A DNA stretch of 64,000 bases. It comes from Orobanche coerulescens (lineage: Eukaryota > Streptophyta > Magnoliopsida > Lamiales > Orobanchaceae). A model generated the notes under the pieces. The model was not told where the DNA came from. It did no database searches and saw only the letters and a list, made by a program, of their open reading frames with translations. The position numbers and the translations under genes are program-made. This document shows, one piece after another, positions 32,501-43,251 of this stretch; within the stretch, counting starts at the first letter, position 1; each line of letters starts with the position of its first letter. The stretch lies in assembly GCA_033398695.1 (NCBI GenBank), contig CM065819.1, positions 2,777,501-2,841,500 on the forward strand, written 5' to 3'.

Positions 32501-32736
32501 TTAGGAAGTACGTACCGGACCCTAGCCATATTATTGATTTTGGAGAGATCGAGTTGGGGCCTGAGATTACCTTTGAGGAGAGGCCGATTCAGATCTTAGA
32601 GCGTCGGGTGAAGCAACTCAGGCACAAAACCATTCCTTTGGTTAAAGTGCAATGGTCGAGGCATGGGTCCGAGGAAGCCACGTGGGAGGCGGAAGAGAGT
32701 ATGAGATCGAGATACCCAGAGTTATTCGTGTTGTAA
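29560..32736 (+). pseudogene. Element C pol: RT, RNase H, integrase, chromodomain-like tail
   Basis: Continuation of the frame that opens at 28114. RT core (about 29950-30420) has [11 protein letters not shown] and the catalytic FIDD at 30394-30405. RNase H shows [11 protein letters not shown] (30832-30865) and [10 protein letters not shown] (31023-31052). The integrase zinc-binding region has AHTTPYSIHPG (31480-31515) and YLTCQQ (31599-31616), where the first of two expected Cys residues is Tyr. The core keeps MDFITGMP (31693), DRDGRF (31879) and KSERTIQ (31981). The tail ends VQWSRHGSEEATWEAEE and stops at 32734. Stops at 31093, 31237, 31555 and 31876 break it, the last directly before the second catalytic Asp. 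No frameshift was found. Confidence 0.92.
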
Positions 32737-32771
32737 GTTTCGGGACGAAACTTATTTTTAGGGGGAGATAA
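32737..32771 (+). other. Element C pre-PPT hairpin and polypurine tract
   Basis: AAGTTTCGGGACGAAACTT forms a perfect short inverted repeat immediately after the pol stop, followed by AGGGGGAGATAA next to the LTR. The pair recurs in B, E, F and G and, with changes, in D. Confidence 0.85.
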
Positions 32772-35026
32772 TGTAATATCCGTGTTTTCTATTTTCGGTA
32801 ATTTCTATTTTCGGTGTATATTCGTTTCGGACAACTCGCTTGGCACTGTTTTGGAATTCTGAATCTATTTTGTTCTTGGAGTTTCTCCGTTGGGATGAGT
32901 CGATGATGTTTTTACGTAATTTCATCTTGAGTTATATTTTATCGCATGTGTATTCGATTCTCGTTAAACTCGTTCGATTTCATCATTTTCTTATTTCCAT
33001 GAGTTCGTATGGTTGAGTAGAGCATGTTGTGAGTTTCGGATTGTTAATCTGACATTGTATCGTGATTTTTGGATGTTTGGGCCGTTTTTGTAATTTCCTA
33101 TAAGTTTAGGGAATTTGTTCCTTGTTCGATTTTGGTTGTGTACCGCAGACCGTTTTGGGGTTTCCGTACTTCCATTTCGTGTTATTGTTTCCCAAATATC
33201 GATTCCCATTGCTTTTATTCTCTTCCCGATCATTTTTCATCATTTTGGGACCCAAGGAGGGTGTGGGCCGCAGCACAAGGAATGTGCGCCGCGGCACACA
33301 CATTGTCCAGTTTATGGCCGCGCAGTCTGTACCGTGTGCCGCGGCACAGGCCGGCAGGGCCGCGGCACACTGCCGAGTCACTGCCGCGGCACACTCGACC
33401 GGGCCGCGGCACACTCGTGTTGCACTTATCGGCCAAACCTTCTGTACCGTGTGCCGCGGCACATGCCGGCAGGGCCGCGGCACACTGCCGAGTCACTGCC
33501 GCGGCACATTCGTCCGGGCCGCGGCACACTGCCGATCACTGGGCGCAGTTTTGGCCCTGTGCCGCGGCACACTTTGGCTGGGCCGCGGCACACTATGCAG
33601 TCAACGCTATAACTGCGTTTTTTCAGCGAGATTCACTCATTTCTCTCATTTCATCCACCATACGAGAGAGAGGCTTGAGAGGGAGATTTTCCTTCATCTA
33701 TCACTTGATTGTGTGATTTTCTTCATCTCCTTTCGATCGTGAAGCTCGGATTGTGGATCTAACACGTGTTCTTCGGATCAAAGTGCTTGAATGTTCAAGA
33801 GGTAAAATCTCATATACGCTAGTATGAATTTGGGGAGGGTTTGGTGGTGATCTTGTCTTTTAATCCGATTTAACCGATGCTGTTGTTAGATTTCGATAGT
33901 ATACTCGTGACCCTTGGTTCCCTTGTTATTGGATGGGATGAAATCCCGTTAATTCACCGTTGACCGATTTCAATTCCCTATGCACTCTTGATGTTCGATG
34001 AATTGTCTCAACGGGTAGAACTAGGAGGAATTTCTTCGTATTCATGATGTTGAGATTGGTTGTATATCATTATTGTGTTAGGGTCGGATTTGAGAGTATT
34101 GTTCGGACCGAAACCTATTCCTTCGTCGTTTCCTTCGCGTCGTATTATCCAAGGCAAGTACATGTATTATATTTCATTATGTGTGTACGGTTTTGATGCG
34201 AATGATGTAAACTGGTTTATTGAACGATTGTGATGGTTACTCTTCCACCTGGGGATGACATGGGGCCTCTGGGGGCCGATACTAATGGGTACGGCCACGA
34301 AAGTGGACTTGAGTGCGTGCGTTGATGTTCTTCCACCTGGGGACGGTTCGACGGGACCTCTGCGGGCCGATACTGATGGGTACGGCCGCGGAAGTGGTTT
34401 CTCACCTGGGGACGGTCCGACGGGACCTCTGGGGGCCGATACTAATGGGTACGGTCGCTAGTTACCAAACGTGGATAATTGTGATGTGGAAAGCTTGATG
34501 ATATATTGTTTTGGTGTAAATGTGATATTCCAGAATATTGATTTTTAAAATGATTTTTCCTAATGATTTGTTTGCGTTGAATCGTGTATGTATGTAATGT
34601 TGTGTAATTGAGTACTTGCACTAGCTATTCGAATGCTAACCCCTTAAATGGTGGAAATGCGTCTTATGCATTTCAGGTACCGGGAGAGCTGAGGAGCAGG
34701 CACGGGACGCGCACACAAAGGATGGGCTGGCATGATGATGTGGCTCGAGTCTATATTTTTATATTTTGGCATTGCATTTGTCGAGTATTGGTGTTAGACT
34801 GTTTATTTTTCAACTTGGTTTAAGTCCCCTGCGTGGGCGATGACTTGGTATTTAACATATACTTCATGTACTCCATTAAAATGTTTTGGCCGGGGCCACG
34901 GCCTTATTTACTTTTTGAATGCACCTTTTGGGATATCTTTGTGGTTTACGAGTCACGAGTTAGCCTGGTAGTCCTCACGGGGGTTCTACGGCGTGTAATG
35001 TCCCATTTGTGAATTGGGGTGTTACA
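32772..35026 (+). repeat. Element C 3' LTR (2255 bp)
   Basis: Same structure as the 5' LTR with scattered substitutions; the palindrome array is shorter by about two units. GT donor-like site at 33802, acceptor at 34676. Its hairpin after the branch point has one mismatch (GGTGG for GGGGG). Confidence 0.93.
33265..33598. promoter_or_regulatory. GTGCCGCGGCAC palindrome array, 3' LTR of C
   Basis: About 12 copies in the same order as in the 5' LTR, lacking the tandem GCGTCCGGGCCGCGGCAC expansion. The cores are almost all intact although single changes are common in the linkers. Confidence 0.88.
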
Positions 35027-35104
35027 ATCGGAATCCGGACGAAGGAGTTATGGTTGAAATAGCTAAGACTACACCATGTGCCTTTTTGGTGCTGGAGCGG
35101 GCTG

Positions 35105-35149
35105 TACCGCGGGCCGCGGCACACTCGACCCGGGCCGTGGCACACGGGC
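35105..35149. promoter_or_regulatory. CCGCGG palindrome pair in the 5' LTR of D
   Basis: Two tight units, ACCGCGGGCCGCGGCAC and CGACCCGGGCCGTGGCAC, repeated at 39965-40010 in the 3' LTR. Same core as C but far fewer copies. No convincing TATA box follows in D. Confidence 0.6.
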
Positions 35150-35331
35150 TTTTTCTGCACTATTTCAGCAGATTTTCGAGAAGAAAACTTCATTTTTCTC
35201 CTCTCTTTTTCCTCCTTCTATCTAGGGCGATTTGTGGGCGATTTTTGGGTGGTTTATCTCAGGGAATTCATCTTATTCAAGTTCTTGTGTGGACTAACAA
35301 CATCAAATCCGTGTTCTTCGTCCGAATCAAG

Positions 35332-36916
35332 GTATTTTGGCTTGAACCCATCGTCTTGAAGATTTTGGGGATTTTTCTTTTGATTTCGATTCCAATCTAT
35401 TTTGATCAATTAATTGTTGTATAAACGTTGTTTTGAACATGTTCTATGGATTGGATACTCATATCTTTGATTCATTCGACTCGAAGGGAGATTTCTTTGT
35501 TCTTGGAGGGTCTTGAAGATTTAATGTTCGATTAAATGTTCGATTGAGTTCCCTTCGATAGTTTGTTGGGATTTTCGTTGTTTTTGGCCTTGATTCTCGT
35601 CGTAATAATGTTTTATTGTTCCTTCCGGAGGATTATAGGTGCTCTAGGATTCCGAATTGAATCTCGTTGGTGATTGATGATTCGTGTGGTGTTATTCTCG
35701 TAGTAATTGCGGTGTTATCGCGTTCTTGATAGTGTTCGGGAGTTCGGGGCTGTTCGACCATATTCCATCCGTCGTCTTGTTGCGATCGTGGTTTCGAGGC
35801 AAGTACATTGATCATACAATTATTGTTTTATGGATATGATAATTAGTGATCGTCTCCTTGTGTTTATTTGATCGTTTGAATTTCACTCTCAAAGATTCGG
35901 TTAGCCTTGTTAAAGGCCCTCTTTCAAAACACGTGTGTTTTGTGGACATTGTGTTCGTGGATGGTTACGTGAATTACTATGAATACATTTGGTGTTGTCG
36001 TTGTGCTTTGATAATATATATGTATATATTATCTCATATCGGTGCGTTGTGATTTGACCTATGCGTCGTGCATTGTGTTTGTTGCCATTGAGTGAATTAC
36101 TTGGATATTATTGATGTGATATGTTATTTGTGTGAATGTGTGGATATGGTTGAAGGTCTACGGTGACTCATGACATGTGATTATGTGGTCAGGATGCAAC
36201 AAGCGATTGATCCAACCGTGAGAGCCTAAGATAATCTACGGTGACACATGGCTTGTGATCATGTGGTCGGGATGCAATAAGTGATTGATCCAACCGTGAG
36301 ATATGGTGTGTGATTTGTTTCGCTAGCCACCTCGGGAGGGTCCTTAGAGGCCTCGAGTGGGATTTTTGGCTTCGTCCCGGTCCTAGGCGATGCGTGTGCG
36401 TGATTTGTTTTATGATTGTGGCCAGCTCGGGAGGGTCCTTAGAGGCCTTGAGTGGGATTTGTAGCTTCGTACCGGTCCTAGGAGATGCTTGTATGTGATT
36501 ATGTTGTGTTGATTTTATGTCCGTTGAGGACACTTGATGCGGGCTCTGGCCCTGTGAGTTGTTGTTGGTTCTATTTTTGAAAATGAAACCTTTGGGTTGT
36601 GACCCCTGTCGATTTTGGAAAGTGAAGTATTCGATAATCCTAAATGGTTTTACGTTGAAAACTCCCGAGAGCATTTTAAAAGGTTTTATAAATTATTCTC
36701 TCGATTTGTGATCTTTCGGTTTTGGAATGTCGTACTCAAACTCTTGCCTCGGGAAGTACTTTTGTTATGATTGAATCTTTGAGGATTCCTGATTATTATT
36801 ATTCGTGGAATGTGAATTATATGACTCGTATTTGCACTTTGTACTCGCACTAGAAAAATAGTGGAATTTTGCTAACCCCCGAGTAATCGGGGGGTGTATG
36901 TCTGTATTGCATTCAG
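35332..36916 (+). other. Predicted leader intron in the 5' LTR of D
   Basis: Donor GAATCAAG|GTATTT, alternative GC donor CGAG|GCAAGTA at 35799, branch-like TTGCTAAC at 36870-36876, hairpin CCCCCGAGTAATCGGGGG, acceptor TGCATTCAG|GTTT ending at 36916. Inferred from consensus and from the same layout in five other families. Element C was inserted upstream of the whole unit. Confidence 0.5.
36158..36500 (+). repeat. Two tandem duplications in the LTR of D
   Basis: A 78-bp unit starting CTACGGTGAC at 36158 and 36236, then a roughly 95-bp unit starting CTCGGGAGGGTCC at 36331 and 36426. Both lie between the GC donor and the branch point of the predicted intron. Confidence 0.85.
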
Positions 36917-37253
36917 GTTTTGGGGAGCATAGCACAGGGTCGGCATGAAGGATGATGAAAGATGAACGATACTAATCACACGAGGACCCGTACGATGTCA
37001 TATTGGCTTAGTTGTATTTTATTTCTGCTGTAGTATTCTTTCCCCGTTGTACGGTAGTGTGTTGTATTCGACCCCTGCGTGGGCATGTATTGTGATTGAG
37101 TTGTATGTATTTATTGAATGACCAAATCGGTCTACTAAGTCATTTTAGCCTTAAAGGCATTGTCGAGATGTTTAATGTTGTTACCAGCCTGGTAGATCCT
37201 TGAGGAAAGGTTCTACGGCGTGTAATACCCCTGAGCGGATTTGGGGTGTTACA

Positions 37254-39597
37254 TAAATGGTATCAGAGCTTAGGTTGTGGAAACCTAGGCTGTCGGGTTT
37301 AGTGCTGTCTGTTGAGTTTTTGTCTCGTCAGATTTTATCTGACTGAGTCGTGTCGCGACGCGTCATCTGAGTTGGTTTGTTGGGATTAGTATCGTGGGGC
37401 GATCATCTTCTTCGTGCGACCTGTGGATGTAAGTCTCCCTTCTTTGTGTTTGTGCCTCGTCTGATGCGAGTTACTGGTGTGATTATGTGTTAAGTGACGG
37501 AATCTTTATGCAGATTTTTACTCTCATGATTGCATTTATGTGACTCTCATATTTCGTCTATATGAGGAGCGGTGTCGCTGCTAATGTATTTTCGAACTGT
37601 ATTTTATCCGCTGCGTGAGTTCTTTCAAAATGACTTTCAGTATTTTGCAAACTAAGTTTTACTTCGTAAAACTGACTCCCTAAATCGAGTTTTGGAATTT
37701 TGGCCTTGAATGTTTTATGACGGTTTGATAAATATTTTAGAAATGCTTTGCTTAGACCCGAGGGTCTAATATTTCTGAAAATTTTTCATTAAGAAAAGTG
37801 TCCTCATTTTTTTTATCAAACGCAAGATGGTTTTCAAAGTCTCGATAACAATGTTTGCACTACTTTTTGAAAGGTGATACTCAAGATCAAATGGTGCTTC
37901 CAAATTTTTTTTTTTCTCAAAAGGTGATTCTCGTTTTTTTAGAACATATCACTTCCTACTTATGGTCAGAGAAGGTGTGTATGATGACAGTACTTTCGTT
38001 AGGGTGTTAACCCACGAGTTGTGATTGAATTGGTGGTGTGAGCGTTGAGTCGTTCGCCACGCAATTGTTGTGTTAGCCGTCCATGAGAGGTGTGATGTTG
38101 ATCGTTAATGTTGTCGTTTCGTGGTGATTTGCATGCGATCGCACCTGCGCGAGCTGTTAGAACTTGAGTTTGTATGATTGTGTAGATCTGCGATTGTTTC
38201 ATGATGTTTTGCGATTGTGTGCTGGTTATCGTTCGGGCTGTTGAAATCGCCAAATGTATGCCGTCGTTGTTATGATTCTGTGTATGTGGGCTACCTTACG
38301 TTGATATGTTGTGTGGAATTGGCATCTCTGGTATGTTGTTTTGCGATGTTATATTCTACTATACCTAGCAGTTGTATTTCCGGTATGCCGAGGTGTTCCA
38401 TCTGTAATGTGCCGGGGAATGTTCGTGCAAATTGTCTTTCTCTGCCAGTAGCAGATTACAAGTGCGGACTCGAGGGACACAGAATCCAGTTTTGCGAGTT
38501 GGTTACCAAGTCTTCCGGGGTACGAACTTCAGCACAATTATCAGGATTGGCTTTGAGAGGCCTTTAAAGGATGTTTCTGTTGGTTGCTTGTTGTGTTGTC
38601 ACCTTGATTTCGTTGTTGTGAGTTTCGGGGACGACACTTGTTTTAGAAGAGGTCGAATGTAATACCCGCATTATTTTTGGACTTCTGCATTTGCTCTTTC
38701 TCAAGTCTATCGACTCGCTCGTGTTCGTTGATACTTTCTGAACTTGTTCTGTATTTCGGTTTCATCGTTCGAATGGGTTGTGACCTTGTTTCGGATCGAT
38801 CTATTTATCGTTGTGACTTGTATGAGTTCAGTTCGATTCTTGTGAACCTTGTTCGAAAGTAACATCTTCCAGTTTCTACCAGCTCTTTTAATGTCTTGAG
38901 TTGAATTGTGAACTTCGAAGTTATTTTTCGACCGTTGTTGTTCGATCATTGTTATCTGATCGTTGTTGTTCGATCGTTGTTGTTCTATCATTGTTGTTCA
39001 GTCGTTGTTGATCGATTGTTGTTGTTTGATCGGGGTTGTCTGACTGTCGTTGCCTGATCTTGTACCACGAAGAATCGTCGTTCAACGTTAGTTTGTTGTT
39101 TCGGGTATGGCCAGATGGGTCACCGAGCTCTGCAATGCGAGACGGTAACTGAGAGATTTGGGGCATCGAGGTTGCGTCCCTGCTCCGAAAGGACACGTAG
39201 ATGCCTATTGTGGTTTTGAGGATTTCGGCGTAGTCCGAATTGTTTGTGATTGTCCTCGTGGATCATTTTGTGTTTATTTCTGTTTTCTTGATTGTGCGTG
39301 TTTCCTTGTAATAGGTGCTTAGTGTTATGTGGTTGTTCGGATAATTGACTTGATTGTATTATCTGTTTGATGACGCCTGTCACTTGTTGGTTTTATTATG
39401 TTTCTACTGGTGGCGTTGTGTTGGTCGTCGTGGAGCGCGTTTTCACGTCGTATATTCCTTTGCGTTGCTTGTAACGTTTCGCCGATGGGCGAAAGTTACG
39501 CTTTTCTTGTGTATCTCGTTGAGTTTTCCTGACGGGAGATTGCTTCTCCCTACTTGTTTTAAGTTTTGGGATGAAACTTCTTTTAAGGAGGGTAGTA
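37254..39597 (+). pseudogene. Element D internal region with decayed gag zinc knuckles
   Basis: PBS at 37258-37270, then leader. The only coding relic I can support is near 38390-38500: CSICNVPGNVRANC followed by YKCGLEGHRIQFC, two zinc knuckles that have lost a His (now Asn) and a Cys (now Tyr). They resemble the paired knuckles of C, F and G. Upstream capsid sequence is not recognisable. At 38620-38668 a hairpin and LTR-start-like sequence occur inside the element (separate finding). 38925-39060 is a low-complexity stretch of GATCGTTGTTGTT-like words. Confidence 0.6.
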
Positions 39598-40687
39598 TGT
39601 AATATCCGCAATTTCGATTTCCAGTAATTTTCTTTTTTTGGCGGAAGTCCATCTTAGCGATTCTATTGTGACCGTTTAGTCATTCCGAGAATGATTAATT
39701 CTACACTTTTTGTCATCCGAGTTCGTTTCGGTGTCGTTTTATTGAGTTCCGTGTTCTTAAGCGACTTTTTCAAGTATGAGTTCGACTTTATAAAATCATC
39801 ATAAATTCTTGGAAACTCCAAAAATTCTGAATTTTTTCAATATTATAGATCATCAAGTTAGCTTTCCATTGGTTCAAATAGTGAGTCAATCGGAGTCCAG
39901 ACGAAGGAGTTATGGTCGAAATAGCTAAGACTGCACCATGTGCCTTTTTGGTGCTAGAGCGGGCTGTACCACGGGCCGCGGCACACTCGACCTGGGCCGT
40001 GGCACACGGGCTTTTTCTGCACTTTTTCATCAAATTTTCGAGGAGAAAACTTCATTTTTCTCCTCTCTTCTTCCTCCTTCCATCTAGGGTGATTTGTGGG
40101 CGGTTTATCTTAGGGAATTCATCTTATTCAAGTTCTTGGTGTGGACTAACAACATCAAATCCGTGTTCTTCGTCCGAATCAAGGTATTTTGGCTTAAACC
40201 CATGTTTTTGAAGATTTTGGGGATTTTTCTTTTGATTTCGATTCCAATCCATTTTTGATCAATTAATTGTTGTATAAACGTTGTTTTGAACATGTTCTAC
40301 GGATTGGATACTCATATCTTTGATTCGTTCGACTCGAAGGGCGATTTCTTTGTTCTTGGAGGGTCTTGAACATTTAATGTTCGATTAAATGTTCGATTGA
40401 GTTCCCTTCGATAGTTTGTTGGGATTTCTGTTGTTTTTTGCCTTGATTCTCGTCATAATCATGTTTTATTGTTCCTTCCGGAGGATTATAGGTGCTCAAG
40501 GATTCCGAGTTGAATCTCGTTTGTGATTGATGATTCGTGTGGTGTTATTCTCGTAGTAATTGCGGTGCTATCGCGTTCTTGTAGTGTTCGGGAGTTCGGG
40601 GCTGTTCGACCATATTCCATCCGTTGTCTTGTTGCGATCGTGGTTTCGAGGCAAGTACCTTGATCATACGATTCTTGTTTTAGGGAT
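39598..40687 (+). repeat. Element D 3' LTR, truncated
   Basis: Matches the 5' LTR from TGTAATATCCGC through the palindrome pair and GT donor (40184) to a point just past the GC donor region, then stops at about 40687 in AGGGAT. The polypurine tract TTTTAAGGAGGGTAGTA precedes it at 39581-39597. Confidence 0.88.
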
Positions 40688-41066
40688 TTTCCGTTTTGGG
40701 AGGAGAGGTAAGCTAAGTCTGAGATATATCGGGCCATTTGAGGTCCTAGAGAGAGTTGGGGATTTAGCATATAGGTTGGCCTTACCGCCATCGCTGAGTC
40801 ACGTTCACAATGTGTTTCACGTATCCCAATTGCGGAAGTATGTACTGGACCCCAGTCACGTCATTGATTTTGACGAGATCGAGATAGCTAATGACGGCAC
40901 CTTCGAAGAGAGACCAATCAAGATACTTGAGAGTCGGATCAAACAATTGAGGAATAAACCAATACACTTGGTTAAAGTACAATGGTCACGACATGGAGCT
41001 GAAGAGGCCACTTGGGAAACAGAGGACAGTATGAAGGCTAGATATCCAGAGTTGTTTTCATCTTAA
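40688..41066 (+). pseudogene. Element E integrase C-terminus with chromodomain-like tail
   Basis: Begins in the middle of integrase ([18 protein letters not shown]), continues through [17 protein letters not shown] and ends [16 protein letters not shown] with its stop at 41064-41066. The frame is intact to the end. It closely resembles the same part of C, but everything upstream is missing, replaced by the truncated LTR of D. In the intact element this part would close the integrase and bind chromatin. Confidence 0.88.
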
Positions 41067-41244
41067 GTTTCGGGACGAAACTTCTTTTTAGGGAGGAAGG
41101 ATGTAATACCCGAGATTTCTGATATGTATTTGGAACTTGTGATATTGTAATTGTTGCACTTTAACCTGAGTATTATTCTTCGTATTTCATAGTTCGGTGT
41201 TGTTGAGCGTATGATTTCATGAATGTGATTTAAAAATTGTGATT

Positions 41245-41562
41245 CTGCGCATGTAGCGCACGCTATCGTCTATGTGTAGCGTACGCTAACTTGGATCTAT
41301 AGCGCACGCTACAAATGAACCTTAGAGCACGCTATACGTGGTCAATATGATTGAGACGTGTGGTAGGTGAGATCAGTCCAGGGATCTTGGTCGGATTGTG
41401 TCGGGATGAACCTGGACGACTTTCGGGAAAAAGCCAAGTCAACGCGTTAGCGCACGCTACTCACATGAGGGTAGCGCACGCTAAAGGCTGAGTACAGTGA
41501 AATCAGTAACGTTTCAAATAGCCGTTAGCGCATGCTATGAATATGGACTAGCGCGCGCTAAT
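41245..41562. promoter_or_regulatory. TAGCGCACGCTA array upstream of TATA in the LTR of E
   Basis: Eight copies or close variants of TAGCGCACGCTA (for example near 41252, 41277, 41302, 41326, 41448, 41471, 41525 and the perfect palindrome TAGCGCGCGCTA at 41549). The TATA box CTATATATA (41572-41580) follows within 15 bp of the last copy. Confidence 0.88.
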
Positions 41563-42262
41563 AACCATTTTCTATATATAGGACAACATCCTTTTTCACA
41601 TTTTCAGATTTTTCACTCCCCCATTCGAATTCTTGAACTTAGAAAGACACTCTCTTCATCCTAAACACTTCTTGACGGCATCCTAGCTCGTGTTGAAGAT
41701 TGTAGATCATTGGAGGATTGGTGTTCAAACCTTCGGCGTTGGATTGCTTCGAATTTCCTCCTTGTTCTTCACTACTTTGAGGTAGGTGATTCTTCACCAA
41801 AATTAGTAGTATTCTGAAGGACGTTTTGATCATGTTTATCTAGTCAGTTAAATTCGTTGATAGTCGAACATCATGTGTTAGAAGGATATTTTTGACGTTT
41901 AGGCACTTATTCATCGTATAATCCTTTGAACCTTTTTAGTATATGGACTCCTAAGCATATTCATGTATCTTCAAACTGATTATGATCAGTAGGTGGAGAT
42001 TATCAAGTTGTTATGTTTTACACATTGAAATCATGCGTTTTGTAACGTAGGACGAAGGGAACTTAGGATACTTTCTCGGGATCAGATGAATTATGGTGTA
42101 GTAATGATGATACGCATCCTGGTGTCTCGTAGTCATTTAATCCATAAAGATCTTTCATAAACCGTATGAGCATGTTATGCACGGAGTTGGCATGTATTAA
42201 CACTGAGGATTTCATGAGTTTTCATCACCTTTAGCTCAAGTTTTACCCAGTAGTGACTGCCA

Positions 42263-42482
42263 TGCACGATTAGCGCACGCTAAGATGTATATATTAACGT
42301 GCGCTATCGGGAATGAGTAACGTGTGCTACGTTGGATACGTAACGTACGTTATATCATCAGGCAGGGCAGTCGGCTGTTCAGAGAAGACTTTCAGTACAC
42401 AGCTAGCGCACGCTAAACCTGGTCATTTGCGTACGTTAACGGGCAAGCTTAGCGCATGTTACGTAGAGTACGTAGCGCTCGC
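42263..42482. promoter_or_regulatory. Second, mixed palindrome cluster in the leader of E
   Basis: Eight further sites downstream of the TATA box and inside the predicted intron: TAGCGCACGCTA, TAACGTGCGCTA, TAACGTGTGCTA, TAACGTACGTTA, TAGCGCACGCTA, TTGCGTACGTTA, TAGCGCATGTTA and a degenerate TAGCGCTCGC. The set spans the consensus of E/G and that of F/J. Confidence 0.8.
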
Positions 42483-42849
42483 CAAGTGGTTCGGACAGAA
42501 TTCATTTTTTAGAGCTTGCGGCCGTAAATCGGATTGTTAGACGTTCATACGAATTGAGAGGAATTCTTTATTATTTCTTAGGTCCGAGCCTTTCATAGGG
42601 GACGATCGAGGGGCGGTGACATACGACGCGTGTCATTTGTTGGAGTATTTCCATTCTTGCCATTTTCGAGGCAAGTATCATATGTTGAGTTTGATTTATA
42701 TTGGAACTTTGATCATGCTTATGGTTTTGTTCATGTTGTCAAATATGAGATGTATTTCTTTAATTTCTCGTGGTATTCGTTGTTAATTGTTCGTATTGAT
42801 GAACATATTGAAATTCATATATGTATGCATAATTGATTGGTTTATGGTA

Positions 42850-43039
42850 TAAATGATCTGAGGGGGATCATGAGGATCTATGCCGAGGGCGCTGGATCGA
42901 ATGTCCACCATGCGTTGGTCCGAAGGGATCATCATGGGGATCTATGCTGAGGGCGCTGGATCGTTGGACGGGTTTTCCACCATGCGTTGGTCTGGCGGGA
43001 TCATCATGGGGATCTATACCAAGGGCGCTGGATCACTTA
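42850..43039 (+). repeat. Imperfect repeats in the LTR of E
   Basis: Units sharing GGGGATCTATGC and GAGGGCGCTGGATC and CCACCATGCGTTGGTC, about 70 bp each; the third is cut short where F begins. Confidence 0.8.
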
Positions 43040-43251
43040 TGTAATATCCGGGGATAATTTTTTTTTTTCGTGTTACTGTTGAGTTGTACGTATTCATTTG
43101 GAATTGTACAAGTGTTGTTGTCTTGGACTGATACAATGTATATTGTATTGGAATATTTAGGGATAGAAATATTATACTTGTCGTCGGGTTAGTTTCGTCG
43201 TTTGAATGTTGGTTGGAGAGTTTGGATTGTTGGCGAAGTACACTAGCCTTA

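Larger units (their letters stand above)
25564..35026 (+). mobile_element. Element C: near-complete chromovirus-type (Tekay/Del-like) retrotransposon
   Basis: LTRs 25564-27856 and 32772-35026, target duplication ATCGG at 25559-25563 and 35027-35031. PBS TGGTATCAGAGC at 27861-27872 and polypurine tract AGGGGGAGATAA at 32760-32771. It codes for gag, protease, RT, RNase H, integrase and a C-terminal chromodomain-like tail in one frame (28114-32736) broken by five stops. It is the only element here with a recognisable full pol. Order and C-terminal tail fit the Tekay/Del branch; the exact clade would need a tree. Confidence 0.95.
25268..37253 (+). repeat. Element D 5' LTR, split by C (about 2.5 kb without C)
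   Basis: Segments 25268-25563 and 35032-37253. It contains the shared U3 module (GTGAGTCAATCGG, now separated by C from the sequence resuming at 35032), the CCGCGG cluster (35105-35149), a GT donor-like site at 35332, a GC donor at 35799, two tandem duplications (36158-36302, 36326-36500), branch point with hairpin (36870-36890), acceptor at 36916 and the end GGGGTGTTACA. Confidence 0.88.
25268..40687 (+). mobile_element. Element D: chromovirus-type element with gag relic, host of C
   Basis: The 5' LTR starts TGTAATATCCGC at 25268, is split by C (25564-35026 plus duplicated ATCGG) and ends at 37253. PBS TGGTATCAGAGCT at 37258-37270. The internal 2.3 kb carries only a decayed zinc-knuckle piece of gag. 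The 3' LTR starts at 39598 after a polypurine tract, but only its first 1.09 kb remains: at about 40687 it passes into integrase sequence of another element (E). No protease, RT or integrase belongs to D itself. Confidence 0.88.

Noticed and set aside
28114..32736. C as an endogenous plant virus (caulimovirus) rather than a retrotransposon
   Set aside because: It has LTRs, a target duplication, integrase and a chromodomain-like tail, and no movement protein, so it is a Ty3/gypsy element.
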